A stretch of DNA of 19,456 nucleotides from Clostridia bacterium (lineage in GTDB: Bacteria; Bacillota; Clostridia; Oscillospirales; Acutalibacteraceae). Shown here in pieces: positions 1-7,201 of this stretch. The notes under the pieces are model-generated. The model was given only the letters and a program-made list of their open reading frames with translations. It had not been told where the DNA came from and searched no databases. The stretch lies in assembly GCA_017631745.1 (NCBI GenBank), contig JAGBSR010000009.1, positions 1-19,456 on the forward strand. The letters run 5' to 3'. Within the stretch, counting starts at the first letter, position 1; each line of letters starts with the position of its first letter. The position numbers were made by a program, and so were the translations under genes.

Positions 1-257
1 CAACCCACTTTCATTCTCAGCACGTGGTCACTTGATACAAAACGGACATATCTCTTGAGAGCTGCCATTTCATAGCCGGGGTCAAATGCCTCTGTGTGGT
101 TACAGATGAGGATAAAGGTTTTGTGCTTGGGTTTATGGTAGTCAAGATGAACATTATTGTCAGTGATAACCTTTTTCTTTAAAAGGTTAATTGCTGTCAT
201 TGTTGTAAATTGGTTGAATCTATAACCTTTGCGGGTTTTCCTGATTTCACTGTTCAT
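1..257 (-). CDS. PlsC-type acyltransferase, 3' part beyond window
   Basis: The minus-strand reading begins at ATG 257-255 and runs off the left edge, so only about 85 N-terminal residues are visible. It contains NHTEAFDPG near residues 58-66, which fits the NHx4D catalytic box of the PlsC/LPLAT acyltransferase family. In that family His and Asp catalyse acyl transfer from acyl-CoA or acyl-ACP to a lysophospholipid or glycerol-phosphate at the membrane. The start codon overlaps the stop of the upstream synthetase gene as ATGA, and AGAGG lies a few bases upstream, so translational coupling is likely. The specific acceptor cannot be told from this fragment. The first 57 residues are basic and show no clear signal peptide. 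Family assignment is fairly sure; the exact substrate is not. Confidence 0.8.
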   Translation of the reverse strand, partial: MNSEIRKTRKGYRFNQFTTMTAINLLKKKVITDNNVHLDYHKPKHKTFILICNHTEAFDPGYEMAALKRYVRFVSSDHVLRMKVG

Positions 258-1948
258 ACTGTCGCCTCTTCTCTTTCAGCTTCTTCTTCAAGTGAGTGAT
301 AAGCAACCTTGCCAACAAGAGTCTTGGGAAGCTCATCTCTGAAGATAATCTCCTTGGGTCTTTCAAATACATCGAGATACTCTTTGCAGTGCTCGAGAAT
401 GCTCTGCTTTGTTGCATCACTCTTTTCTACACCACTGTTGAGTACGATATATGCTCTTACTCTCTGCATCTTGTAGGGGTCTTTTACGCCGATAACACAG
501 CAGTAATCAACATCAGGATGCTTGTCAATCATATTTTCGATATGTGAGGGATAAACATTGTAACCGCTTGTTACAATCATTCTCTTCATTCTCTGCTTGA
601 AGTATACGAAGCCTTCTTCATCCATATAACCTGCATCGCCTGTGAAGAGCCAACGTGTGCCGTTTTCGTCAACGCGCATTGTTTTTGCGTTTTCTTCTTC
701 AGCATCTTTATAGCCGAGCATAAGTGTGGGACCTGAGATGATAATTTCGCCCATCTCGCCTGCAGGCAGGAAGTTGAATGTGCCGGGCTCAACAATGCGG
801 TAATCTGTATCGCGAAGAGGAAGACCGATTGAGCCTACCTTTGCCTTGTCGTTGGGTGTTACGCAAGAAGCTGTTACGCACTCTGTAAGACCGTAGCCCT
901 CGCGGATCTGGAGGTTTGCATTGTGGTCCTTGAAGAACTTGTCAGCTCTTTTCTTGAGCTCGGGGCTCAGGGCATCGCCACCGCTGAATACGCCGATAAG
1001 GAATGAAAGGTCAGCACCATCGAAAATATCAACCTTAAGAAGTGCCTCATAAAGTGTAGGTACGCCTGCAATAAAGTTGGGCTTGTGCTTGAGTACATCC
1101 TTAGCATAGCTTTCCTTGGTGAACTGAGGAATAAGAATGCACATAGCGCCGTTTTCGAGTACGGTGTGGATACCGATACCGAGACCGAAGCCGTGGAAGA
1201 TAGGCATAACTGAAAGGAATTTACAGCCATAGTCAAGGTTGCAGCCTGAAATTTCGGCAACCTGCATACCAAGACAGTTGAAGTTCCAGTCTGAAAGATA
1301 GATGCCCTTGGGTGTACCGCTTGTACCGCCGCTGTAAAGGATAATTGCAGCCTTGTTTTTGTCAAACTCTACAGGAGGAAGCTCTACGCCTTTACCTGTT
1401 TTAACAAACTCTGACCATACGAGACCGCCCTTGCCGGGGTATTTGAGATTCTGTCTGTTTTTGAGATATTTGTAAGCTACAGCCTTAACAAGAGGAAGCT
1501 CGTCCTGAATTCTTGCTACGATGATTTTTACATCATTCTTGGCTTCAGCCACAGCCTTTTCGACCTTGGTATAGAACTGATCGAGAGTGAGAATCATCTT
1601 GCTTTCCGAATAATCAAGGTAGAAAGTGATGTTCTTGCCGGATGAAAGGGGATGCACCATATTGGCTATTGCACCGATTCTGTTAAGTGCATAAAGGCAT
1701 ATAACGCCCTGAGGAGTGTTGGGCATACAGATTGTTACAACATCATCTTTTTTGATGCCTGCCTTGAGGAAGGCGCCTGCAGTCATTTCAATTTTCTCAA
1801 CAAAGGTTTTATAGGTTGTGTATTTACCCATAAAGTTGAGAGCGGGTGCATCGGGCACTCTTTTTGCCGAAGCAGCAACAGCACCGAACATGGTGGTTTC
1901 GGGGTAAGGATGACTTACAGGTGTCATATCAATTTTAGGGAAATTCAT
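254..1948 (-). CDS. AMP-forming fatty acyl-CoA (or acyl-ACP) synthetase
   Basis: This 564-residue protein belongs to the ANL superfamily of adenylating enzymes. It activates a carboxylic acid, probably a medium or long-chain fatty acid, to an acyl-adenylate and then to the thioester. Visible core motifs are the phosphate loop YSGGTSGTPKG (residues 205-215), EGYGLTE (350-356), the ribose-binding TGD (436-438), the hinge region near 448-470, and the C-terminal lysine motif LPKTLVGK (540-547). Length fits FadD-like enzymes. An in-frame ATG exists 14 codons earlier, but the ATG at 1948 is chosen because GGAGG lies just upstream and homologues start near this point. The stop codon overlaps the start of a PlsC-type acyltransferase, suggesting that activated acyl groups are passed to lipid synthesis or repair. 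Chain-length specificity cannot be read from the sequence. Confidence 0.9.
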   Translation of the reverse strand: MNFPKIDMTPVSHPYPETTMFGAVAASAKRVPDAPALNFMGKYTTYKTFVEKIEMTAGAFLKAGIKKDDVVTICMPNTPQGVICLYALNRIGAIANMVHPLSSGKNITFYLDYSESKMILTLDQFYTKVEKAVAEAKNDVKIIVARIQDELPLVKAVAYKYLKNRQNLKYPGKGGLVWSEFVKTGKGVELPPVEFDKNKAAIILYSGGTSGTPKGIYLSDWNFNCLGMQVAEISGCNLDYGCKFLSVMPIFHGFGLGIGIHTVLENGAMCILIPQFTKESYAKDVLKHKPNFIAGVPTLYEALLKVDIFDGADLSFLIGVFSGGDALSPELKKRADKFFKDHNANLQIREGYGLTECVTASCVTPNDKAKVGSIGLPLRDTDYRIVEPGTFNFLPAGEMGEIIISGPTLMLGYKDAEEENAKTMRVDENGTRWLFTGDAGYMDEEGFVYFKQRMKRMIVTSGYNVYPSHIENMIDKHPDVDYCCVIGVKDPYKMQRVRAYIVLNSGVEKSDATKQSILEHCKEYLDVFERPKEIIFRDELPKTLVGKVAYHSLEEEAEREEATV

Positions 1949-2004
1949 AGTTGCCTCCAAATGAATATAGGATAAAATATAAATAAACATACTAATAGAC
2001 GATA

Positions 2005-2040
2005 ATTATAACTTTAAAATATAGTTATTGTGTTAACACA
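2005..2040 (-). promoter_or_regulatory. Putative promoter and operator of the acyl synthetase operon
   Basis: On the minus strand a perfect TATAAT -10 box lies at 2010-2005, about 57 bases before the start codon. Upstream is a perfect 12-bp palindrome, TGTGTTAACACA, at 2029-2040. It contains TTAACA, but the spacing to the -10 is 20 bp, longer than usual, so the -35 is uncertain. A palindrome at this position is a plausible regulator site. I do not recognise the regulator. Confidence 0.4.
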
Positions 2041-2155
2041 GTTTGAATATCAGCTTGGAAAATATTACAGTTTTTTAATCTTTAATTCCCAATGAGAAAT
2101 AAACACGTTGCCGCAGCATCTGTAAGGCATAACCTGCTTTTTTTAGATAAAATTA

Positions 2156-2191
2156 CCGCCTGCACGGCGTATGATTGCCGACTGCAGGCGG
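2156..2191 (-). terminator. Hairpin downstream of the pseudouridine synthase gene
   Basis: CCGCCTGCA (2156-2164) pairs with TGCAGGCGG (2183-2191), and an inner GGC/GCC extends the stem. Read on the minus strand, the hairpin follows the stop of the 2238-2951 gene by about 47 bases. The tail is TAATTTTATC, only moderately U-rich, so it may be a weak Rho-independent terminator or a stabilising 3' structure. The remaining bases between here and the acyl synthetase promoter show nothing gene-like. Confidence 0.6.
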
Positions 2192-2237
2192 GTTAATATC
2201 ATGTTTTAATAAACAGATGTTATATCGAAAAATGAAC

Positions 2238-2951
2238 TTAATCTTTTGTCTGTATCAGTCTGAGCTCTTCTGGTGTGATTTCTCTGCACTGACCCTCTTC
2301 AAGACTTTCGTCAAGAGACAGCTCTCCCATTTTTACACGCTTGAGAAAAACTACTTTGTTGCCCAGGGCGGCAAACATTCTCTTCACCTGATGATATTTG
2401 CCCTCACAGATTTTTATCTCAGCCATAGGCTTGTCACTGTCGAGAGCTCTCACCTGAGCTTCAAGGCAAAGAGTACCGTCTTTGAGCTCAACGCCTTTCT
2501 TGAAAGCCTCGATATCTTCATCGGTAACGGGTCTTTGCAATGTAGCGTGATAGGTTTTCATAATATGGTTTTTAGGGGAGAGTATGCGGTGAGCGAAGTC
2601 GCCGTCGTCAGTTATAAGCACAAAGCCCACTGTGTCGCCGTCGAGTCTGCCGGCAGGAAAAAGGCCGTCTCTTTTGAACTCTTTGGGTACAAGGTCGATG
2701 ACTGTTTTGTGGTCAGTGTCTTCTGTTGCCGATACCACACCCTGAGGTTTGTTGAGCATAAGATAGAGATGCTTTTTATAGCCGATGCTCTTGCCGTCGA
2801 TTGCTATATCGTTGATGTTCGGGTCGGCTTTGATATCGCTTGATTTTATAACCGCACCGTCGAGAGTGACTCTGCCGTCTTTAACGAGCTTTTTTACTTC
2901 ACTTCGGGAAAACTTGCCCTGAGAAGCGATGATTTTATCTATTCTTTCCAT
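2238..2951 (-). CDS. RsuA/RluB-family rRNA pseudouridine synthase
   Basis: This 237-residue protein has an N-terminal S4 RNA-binding domain (about 1-50) followed by a pseudouridine synthase domain. It carries the family signature GRLDGDT (101-107), whose Asp104 is the expected catalytic nucleophile, and the C-terminal box EGKYHQVKRM (183-192). Enzymes of this family isomerise a specific uridine in rRNA: RsuA acts on 16S position 516, RluB/E/F on 23S. The length and compact C-terminus favour RsuA-type, but the target cannot be settled by eye. The gene starts 3 nt after the stop of the HAD phosphatase gene and has no good ribosome site of its own, so translation is probably coupled. It is the last gene of a three-gene minus-strand unit. 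Confidence 0.88.
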   Translation of the reverse strand: MERIDKIIASQGKFSRSEVKKLVKDGRVTLDGAVIKSSDIKADPNINDIAIDGKSIGYKKHLYLMLNKPQGVVSATEDTDHKTVIDLVPKEFKRDGLFPAGRLDGDTVGFVLITDDGDFAHRILSPKNHIMKTYHATLQRPVTDEDIEAFKKGVELKDGTLCLEAQVRALDSDKPMAEIKICEGKYHQVKRMFAALGNKVVFLKRVKMGELSLDESLEEGQCREITPEELRLIQTKD

Positions 2952-2954
2952 AGC

Positions 2955-3524
2955 TTATTTTATCTGAGTGATTTCGTGTCCCTTAACCCAGAATACGCGC
3001 TTTGCATAGGGGAAAAGGAATTCGTCGTTGAGAGAGTCGGTGTAGAAGTCGTCGATAACGCCGTCGGGATATGCTTCGCGGAAAAATTCAATCTTTCTTT
3101 CTCTGAAGCAGGGTCTGCCAAATACGCCTGTGCGAAGGTCAAATTCACTTGCAAGGTAGTGCTTTATGCCGAGGCGTCTGCAGATTTCATCCATCTGGAA
3201 TTTTGGAGAAGCGGTGATAATCAGGTCGTCCTCTTTCTGAATAAGCTTATAGAAGGGCTTGATCTGTTTTTCGTGCTTATCCCAGAATTCCTTTGACATC
3301 TGCTCGGGGTCGGGGTGATTTTTATCGATGAAATCCTGAAGCACTCCGCCGTATTTTGCAATCAGATCCTCGAAGCGAAGATTTGTTTTTCTGTAATCGC
3401 TCATAATCTTCACAAGGTCGGGAGCGTATCTTAAAAGTGAGGGATATCTTATAAACAGATCCTTGAAGAAATCGGCGTTGCTGTCGCCGTCGTAAATGGT
3501 ATCGTCGAAATCGTAAACGTTCAT
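2955..3524 (-). CDS. HAD-superfamily phosphatase (HAD-IB, SerB/PgpC-like)
   Basis: This 189-residue protein shows the full set of HAD phosphatase motifs. Motif I is DFDDT (5-9, nucleophile Asp5 and acid/base Asp7), motif II is ITASPK (103-108, Ser106), motif III is Lys144, and motif IV is the acidic YTDSLND (161-167) that would bind Mg2+. An all-helical cap fits between motif I and II, as in HAD-IB enzymes such as phosphoserine phosphatase and phosphatidylglycerophosphatase C. The substrate is unknown. AGGAG lies before the ATG. The gene begins 15 nt after the stop of the PTS EIIC gene and ends 3 nt before the pseudouridine synthase, so the three are probably co-transcribed. The pairing with a sugar transporter hints at a sugar-phosphate substrate, which is inference only. 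Confidence 0.83.
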   Translation of the reverse strand: MNVYDFDDTIYDGDSNADFFKDLFIRYPSLLRYAPDLVKIMSDYRKTNLRFEDLIAKYGGVLQDFIDKNHPDPEQMSKEFWDKHEKQIKPFYKLIQKEDDLIITASPKFQMDEICRRLGIKHYLASEFDLRTGVFGRPCFRERKIEFFREAYPDGVIDDFYTDSLNDEFLFPYAKRVFWVKGHEITQIK

Positions 3525-3539
3525 AGTGTTCTCCTTAAG

Positions 3540-4553
3540 TTATTTTTTATCGGGGCTGTCAAGTCTGAGATATTCGTCCTTCACTATGCCGAGCTTCTTC
3601 AGTGCAAGATGAATTACAATCGAGAGTATCGCAGGGGCGATAACGTGCATAAGCACAATGAGCACAACACTTTCAGCAGCGCCGAAGCTTTCGCTCATTG
3701 CTGAGTACGCACCGAACTGACCTACGAGACCGCTGGTACCCATGCCTGCGCCTGTAGGGGTATTGGTCATTTTGAGTATGCAGGTTGATACGGGACCTAA
3801 AATCGCGCCTGCAAGAGTGGGAGCTATAAGTATCTGAGGATGTCTCATAATATTTGCAAACTGAAGCATACTCGTACCTACACCCTGAGATATGAGACCG
3901 CCTACGCCGTTTGCCTTGAAGGAGGTTACTGCAAAGCCTATCATCTGAGCGCAGCAGCCTACTGCGGCTGCACCGGCGGCGATACCGTCAAGACCGAGCA
4001 TAATTGCAATTGCCGCCGATGATATGGGGGCAGTGAGCGCAAGACCCATAAGCACCGATACGGTGATACCCATAGGGAAGGGATGAAGCTGAGTAGCTTT
4101 GTTGATTATTTCACCGAAGCCTGACATGAATTCCGAAAGATAGGGGCCGACAAAGGTGCTGACAAATCCGCCGGTGATAATGCAGACCATAGGGGTGACA
4201 ACAATATCGATTTTAGTTTTGCCTGCAACGAGTGAGCTTATTTCATTGGCAACAAGAGCCGCAACATAAGCACCTACTGGACCGCCGAGGTTATAGCCGA
4301 AAGCACCTACGGCAATGCAGGAGAAAACAACAAGAGGCTTTGACTTGAGTCCGTATGCAATGGCCGCACCGATAGCACCACCGACAACGGGTGATGATGC
4401 TGCAAGTACTCCCGAAAAGCTTGAGAGAATTTCAAGGTGGGGGATTTTTGCAAGCTGGCTGATAATCAGGCCCACAATAAGCGACGAAAAAAGGCCCAAC
4501 GCCATAAAACTCATAGCGTCAACAAAATAACGCTTCAGATATTTTTTTATCAT
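3540..4553 (-). CDS. PTS EIIC-type transporter (PTS_EIIC_2 family), orphan
   Basis: This 337-residue, highly hydrophobic protein has about ten predicted membrane segments and Gly/Ala-rich loops. The stretches around residues 188-235 (GLDGIAAGAAAVGCCAQMIG and VGGLISQGVGTSMLQ) and around 265-280 (TPTGAGMGTSGLVGQ) are characteristic of the PTS_EIIC_2 family of membrane permeases annotated as sugar PTS EIIC. No EIIA or EIIB domain is fused to it or encoded within the window, so any phosphotransfer partner must lie elsewhere, or transport may not be PTS-coupled. The start has AAAGGATG 8 bases upstream. It is the first gene of the unit EIIC, HAD phosphatase, pseudouridine synthase, behind a promoter with a perfect inverted repeat. 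Substrate unknown. Confidence 0.85.
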   Translation of the reverse strand: MIKKYLKRYFVDAMSFMALGLFSSLIVGLIISQLAKIPHLEILSSFSGVLAASSPVVGGAIGAAIAYGLKSKPLVVFSCIAVGAFGYNLGGPVGAYVAALVANEISSLVAGKTKIDIVVTPMVCIITGGFVSTFVGPYLSEFMSGFGEIINKATQLHPFPMGITVSVLMGLALTAPISSAAIAIMLGLDGIAAGAAAVGCCAQMIGFAVTSFKANGVGGLISQGVGTSMLQFANIMRHPQILIAPTLAGAILGPVSTCILKMTNTPTGAGMGTSGLVGQFGAYSAMSESFGAAESVVLIVLMHVIAPAILSIVIHLALKKLGIVKDEYLRLDSPDKK

Positions 4554-4576
4554 AGCTTCAACATCCTTTAAAATTG

Positions 4577-4623
4577 TATTGCTTTGTTTACTCTATTATA
4601 AACAAAGCAATAATAATAATCAA
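4577..4623 (-). promoter_or_regulatory. EIIC promoter with a 14-bp perfect inverted repeat
   Basis: On the minus strand TTGATT (4623-4618) and TATAAT (4600-4595) are separated by 17 bp and point toward the EIIC gene. TATTGCTTTGTTTA (4577-4590) and its exact reverse complement (4599-4612) form an inverted repeat with an 8-bp centre. The repeat covers part of the spacer, the -10 box and the likely start site. This geometry fits repressor occlusion. It could also form an RNA hairpin at the very 5' end, but the absence of a following T-run on the minus strand makes a terminator unlikely. Confidence 0.65.
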
Positions 4624-4646
4624 CTGTTAATTATAAATATCCCGTG

Positions 4647-4674
4647 TTGACAAAGGAAAAATTTAACCTATAAT
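4647..4674 (+). promoter_or_regulatory. Consensus promoter of the zinc-ribbon membrane protein
   Basis: A perfect TTGACA (4647-4652) and a perfect TATAAT (4669-4674) are separated by 16 bp. They lie about 50 bases before the ATG at 4726. The promoter diverges from the EIIC promoter, whose -35 lies only about 25 bp away, so binding at either could affect the other. Confidence 0.75.
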
Positions 4675-4725
4675 TAAGGTAACGGACCTATTATAATTTT
4701 ATCAGTAATTTTTGGAGAGATAACT

Positions 4726-5118
4726 ATGCTTGAAAAACTCAGAAGATTTATGTACGGCAGATACGGTAACGATATGCTCAACTTCGCCTTGCTTATTGCA
4801 GGCTGCATCATTACGGGTATACTGTCCTTTGTGAAGGTGCCCTATATTCATTACATCGGTATGATTCCTTATATCGTTGTCATATACCGTACAATGTCTA
4901 AGAATATTCCTGCAAGACAGAAGGAGAATATAAAGTTTCTGCAGTTGATTGAGCCCTGGAAACGCTTTATTATCAAGAAAGTAAGGCAGTTTCAGGATAA
5001 AGATCACAGATATTATGCCTGCCCTCAGTGCCACAATACCCTCAGAGTACCCAAGGGAAGGGGCAAAATAAAAATTAGCTGTCCCCACTGTCAGAAAGAG
5101 TTTATCAGAAAAACATAA
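4726..5118 (+). CDS. Small membrane protein with C-terminal zinc ribbon
   Basis: I do not recognise a named family for this 130-residue protein. It has a basic N-terminus, two hydrophobic segments (about 18-36 and 40-57) that could form a membrane hairpin, a basic linker, and a C-terminal CPQC (99-102) and CPHC (119-122) pair, 16 residues apart, that would bind one zinc ion as a rubredoxin-like ribbon. Both termini of such a hairpin would lie on the same side, and positive charges flanking the segments suggest the cytoplasm. GGAGAG precedes the ATG. The gene is monocistronic, with a consensus promoter and its own terminator. The ribbon could bind nucleic acid or protein; a function cannot be assigned. 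Confidence 0.8.
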   Translation: MLEKLRRFMYGRYGNDMLNFALLIAGCIITGILSFVKVPYIHYIGMIPYIVVIYRTMSKNIPARQKENIKFLQLIEPWKRFIIKKVRQFQDKDHRYYACPQCHNTLRVPKGRGKIKISCPHCQKEFIRKT

Positions 5119-5123
5119 ATACT

Positions 5124-5165
5124 GTCCTCTTTGGTCAATATATCCAAAGGGGACCTTTTATTTTC
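5124..5165 (+). terminator. Rho-independent terminator after the zinc-ribbon gene
   Basis: GTCCTCTTTGG (5124-5134) pairs with CCAAAGGGGAC (5144-5154) through 11 pairs, one of them G-U. A CCTTTTATTTT tail follows. It lies 5 nt after the stop codon. Confidence 0.88.
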
Positions 5166-5190
5166 TTATATGTTTTCTTTCGCATTTCTA

Positions 5191-5219
5191 TTGAAAAAAA
5201 TGCAGAATTTTGTTAGAAT
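5191..5219 (+). promoter_or_regulatory. Promoter of xpt and the purine uptake genes
   Basis: TTGAAA (5191-5196) and TAGAAT (5214-5219) are separated by 17 bp. The expected leader before the TTG start at 5261 is only about 35 nt, too short for a purine riboswitch aptamer, which often precedes xpt in Bacillus and related genera. Confidence 0.65.
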
Positions 5220-5260
5220 AAGTCTGTCAGATGATATATCCTGGATAGGCGGTGTGCATA

Positions 5261-5836
5261 TTGAAACTCCTCGAAGAAAGAATAAATAAAGACGGTCAGG
5301 TTTTTCCCGGTAACATATTAAAGGTTGACTCTTTTCTCAATCATCAGATAGATGTTGCTTTGCTTAAGGAAATGGGCAAGGAGATAAAGAGACTTTACGC
5401 CGAGTCCGGCGTAAATAAAATTCTTACCATCGAGGCGTCAGGCATTGCTATTGCTTGTATGGCGGCAGAGTATTTCGAGTGCCCTATATTATTTGCAAAA
5501 AAGAGCAAGACAAAAAACATCGCAAATTCTGTTTATAAAACTCAGGTGCATTCGTTTACACACGGCAAAGAATATGATGTTGTCGTTTCAAAGGATTTCA
5601 TCAGCGAAAAAGACACGGTTCTTATTGTTGACGACTTTCTTGCTGAGGGCAACGCTCTTTTAGGTCTTATCGACCTTTGCAATCAGGCAGGTGCGAAAAT
5701 CGCAGGCTGCGCCATTGCAGTTGAAAAAGGTTTTCAGCAGGGCAGAGAAAGAGTCGAAGCCAAGGGTATCCGAGTGGAATCTCTTGCCATTGTTGAAAGT
5801 ATGCAGGACAGCAGCGTAACTTTTAAAACTCAGTAA
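5261..5836 (+). CDS. xpt: Xanthine phosphoribosyltransferase
   Basis: This 191-residue enzyme condenses xanthine with PRPP to give XMP in the cytoplasm, feeding GMP synthesis. The N-terminal KVDSFLNHQ (21-29) and the PRPP-binding loop VLIVDDFLAEGNA (120-132) match Bacillus subtilis Xpt closely, and length is as expected (about 190-194). A GTG at 5252 would add three residues. TTG 5261 is preferred because AGGCGG lies 8 bases upstream and the resulting start aligns without gaps to the B. subtilis start. It is the first gene of a plus-strand unit with the BMP lipoprotein 53 bp downstream, so salvage and uptake appear linked. The 5' leader lacks room for a riboswitch. Confidence 0.93.
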   Translation: MKLLEERINKDGQVFPGNILKVDSFLNHQIDVALLKEMGKEIKRLYAESGVNKILTIEASGIAIACMAAEYFECPILFAKKSKTKNIANSVYKTQVHSFTHGKEYDVVVSKDFISEKDTVLIVDDFLAEGNALLGLIDLCNQAGAKIAGCAIAVEKGFQQGRERVEAKGIRVESLAIVESMQDSSVTFKTQ

Positions 5837-5837
5837 A

Positions 5838-5859
5838 TGACTGTCGGTGTTGACAGTTA
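5838..5859 (+). other. Short hairpin between xpt and the lipoprotein gene
   Basis: ACTGTC (5840-5845) pairs with GACAGT (5852-5857), and two outer pairs, one G-U, extend it. TAAAATAAATTTTT follows. It is a weak stem with an interrupted T-run, so it could be a partial terminator or a processing site between xpt and the lipoprotein gene. Confidence 0.4.
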
Positions 5860-5889
5860 AAATAAATTTTTCAAACGGAGGAAATACCA

Positions 5890-7173
5890 ATGAAAAAAAT
5901 TCTTGCAGTTCTCCTTGCTGCGCTTATGCTCTTCACACTTGCAGCATGCGGCGGTAACGGAGACGACACAACAGATCCCAATGCAGGCGGCGAAAACGCA
6001 GGTCTTACAGATCTCAAAATCGGTGTAGTTCTTCTTCACAACGAAACTGTTGGTTATGACGAAAACTTTATGCTTGCAATTGATGCAGCTTGCGACGAGC
6101 TCGGTATCGACAAAAACACAAACCTTATTTACAAAAAAGACGTTCCCGAAGATTCAGCTTGCTATGATGCTTGCGTTGAACTCGTAGAAGACGGCTGCGA
6201 TCTTATCTTTGCAGACTCATTCGGTCACGAAGAATTCGTAATCAAGGCTGCAGAAGAATTCCCTGAGGTTCAGTTCTTCCATGCAACAGGTACAAACGCT
6301 AAGATTGCAGGTCTTGCTAACTTCCACAATGCATTCGCTTCAATTTATGAAGGCAGATATCTTGCAGGTGTTGTTGCAGGTCTTAAGCTCAACGAGCTTA
6401 TCGAAAACGGCGACATCACAGCTGAAGAAGCTAAGATGGGCTACATCTCAGCTAAACCCTATGCTGAATGTATTTCAGGTTACACATCATACTATCTCGG
6501 CGCAAAGAGCGTATGCCCCAGCGCAACAATGGTAGTAACATACACAGATTCATGGGCTGACCTTGCTCTCGAGCAGGAAGCTGCTAAGAAGCTTATCAAA
6601 GAAGGCGTTGTTCTTATGAGTGAGCACGCTGATACAGACGGCTCACCTATGGCTTGTGAAGACGAAACAAAGGCAGGCAATGCTCTTTATCACGTTGGTT
6701 ACAACATCAACTTCAACGATATCGCTCCCAACGCTAACCTCGTTTCATCAAAGATTGACTGGACACCTTACTTCAAGACTATCTTCACAGCTGTTGCAAA
6801 CGGCGAAGAAGTTGAAGCAGACTACTGCGGTACTATCGAAACAGGCTCAGTACGTCTTACAGAATACAACGATGCAAATGTAACAGAAGAAATGAAAGCT
6901 AAGGTTGAAGAGGTTAAGGCAGGTCTTCTTGACGGTACAATCAAGGTGTTTGACACATCAACATTCACAGTAACACTTGACAGACCCGAAAACGAGTTTG
7001 TTGTTGCTGAGGTTGACGAAGACGGTCACCTTACATCATTCACAGCTGACGCTGTTGCAGATGCTGCTTTCACTCCCGATACAGAATCAGTTATCGACGG
7101 CGAAGTTGCTGAATCACTTCACAGAAGTGCTCCTTACTTCAACATCATCATCGACGGTATCGAAATCGTATAA
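5890..7173 (+). CDS. BMP-family substrate-binding lipoprotein (nucleoside type)
   Basis: This 427-residue lipoprotein has a signal peptide with lipobox LAAC at 17-20, so Cys20 would be lipidated and the mature protein held on the outer face of the membrane. A short acidic linker (about 21-40) leads into a periplasmic-binding fold of the BMP/PnrA-like type (Med family). Members with this gene order bind purine nucleosides in streptococci, Lactococcus and Bacillus (BmpA, NupN). DLIFADSFGHEE (104-115) and the region at 150-165 fit the family. GGAGG precedes the ATG. It is followed by two hairpins and then the ATPase and permease genes. The next gene uses a nearly identical ribosome-site context. 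The ligand is inferred from family and from xpt next door; other small ligands are possible. Confidence 0.9.
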   Translation: MKKILAVLLAALMLFTLAACGGNGDDTTDPNAGGENAGLTDLKIGVVLLHNETVGYDENFMLAIDAACDELGIDKNTNLIYKKDVPEDSACYDACVELVEDGCDLIFADSFGHEEFVIKAAEEFPEVQFFHATGTNAKIAGLANFHNAFASIYEGRYLAGVVAGLKLNELIENGDITAEEAKMGYISAKPYAECISGYTSYYLGAKSVCPSATMVVTYTDSWADLALEQEAAKKLIKEGVVLMSEHADTDGSPMACEDETKAGNALYHVGYNINFNDIAPNANLVSSKIDWTPYFKTIFTAVANGEEVEADYCGTIETGSVRLTEYNDANVTEEMKAKVEEVKAGLLDGTIKVFDTSTFTVTLDRPENEFVVAEVDEDGHLTSFTADAVADAAFTPDTESVIDGEVAESLHRSAPYFNIIIDGIEIV

Positions 7174-7201
7174 TATCGGTTAATCTTAACAAAAACAAAA
7201 T

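Noticed and set aside
2175..2843. A 222-codon open frame on the plus strand
   Set aside because: It is antisense to the pseudouridine synthase gene, has no domain-like sequence, and starts inside a terminator hairpin.
5119..5260. Purine riboswitch before xpt
   Set aside because: Most of the region is the previous terminator and the promoter. The remaining leader of about 35 nt is too short and shows no aptamer core.
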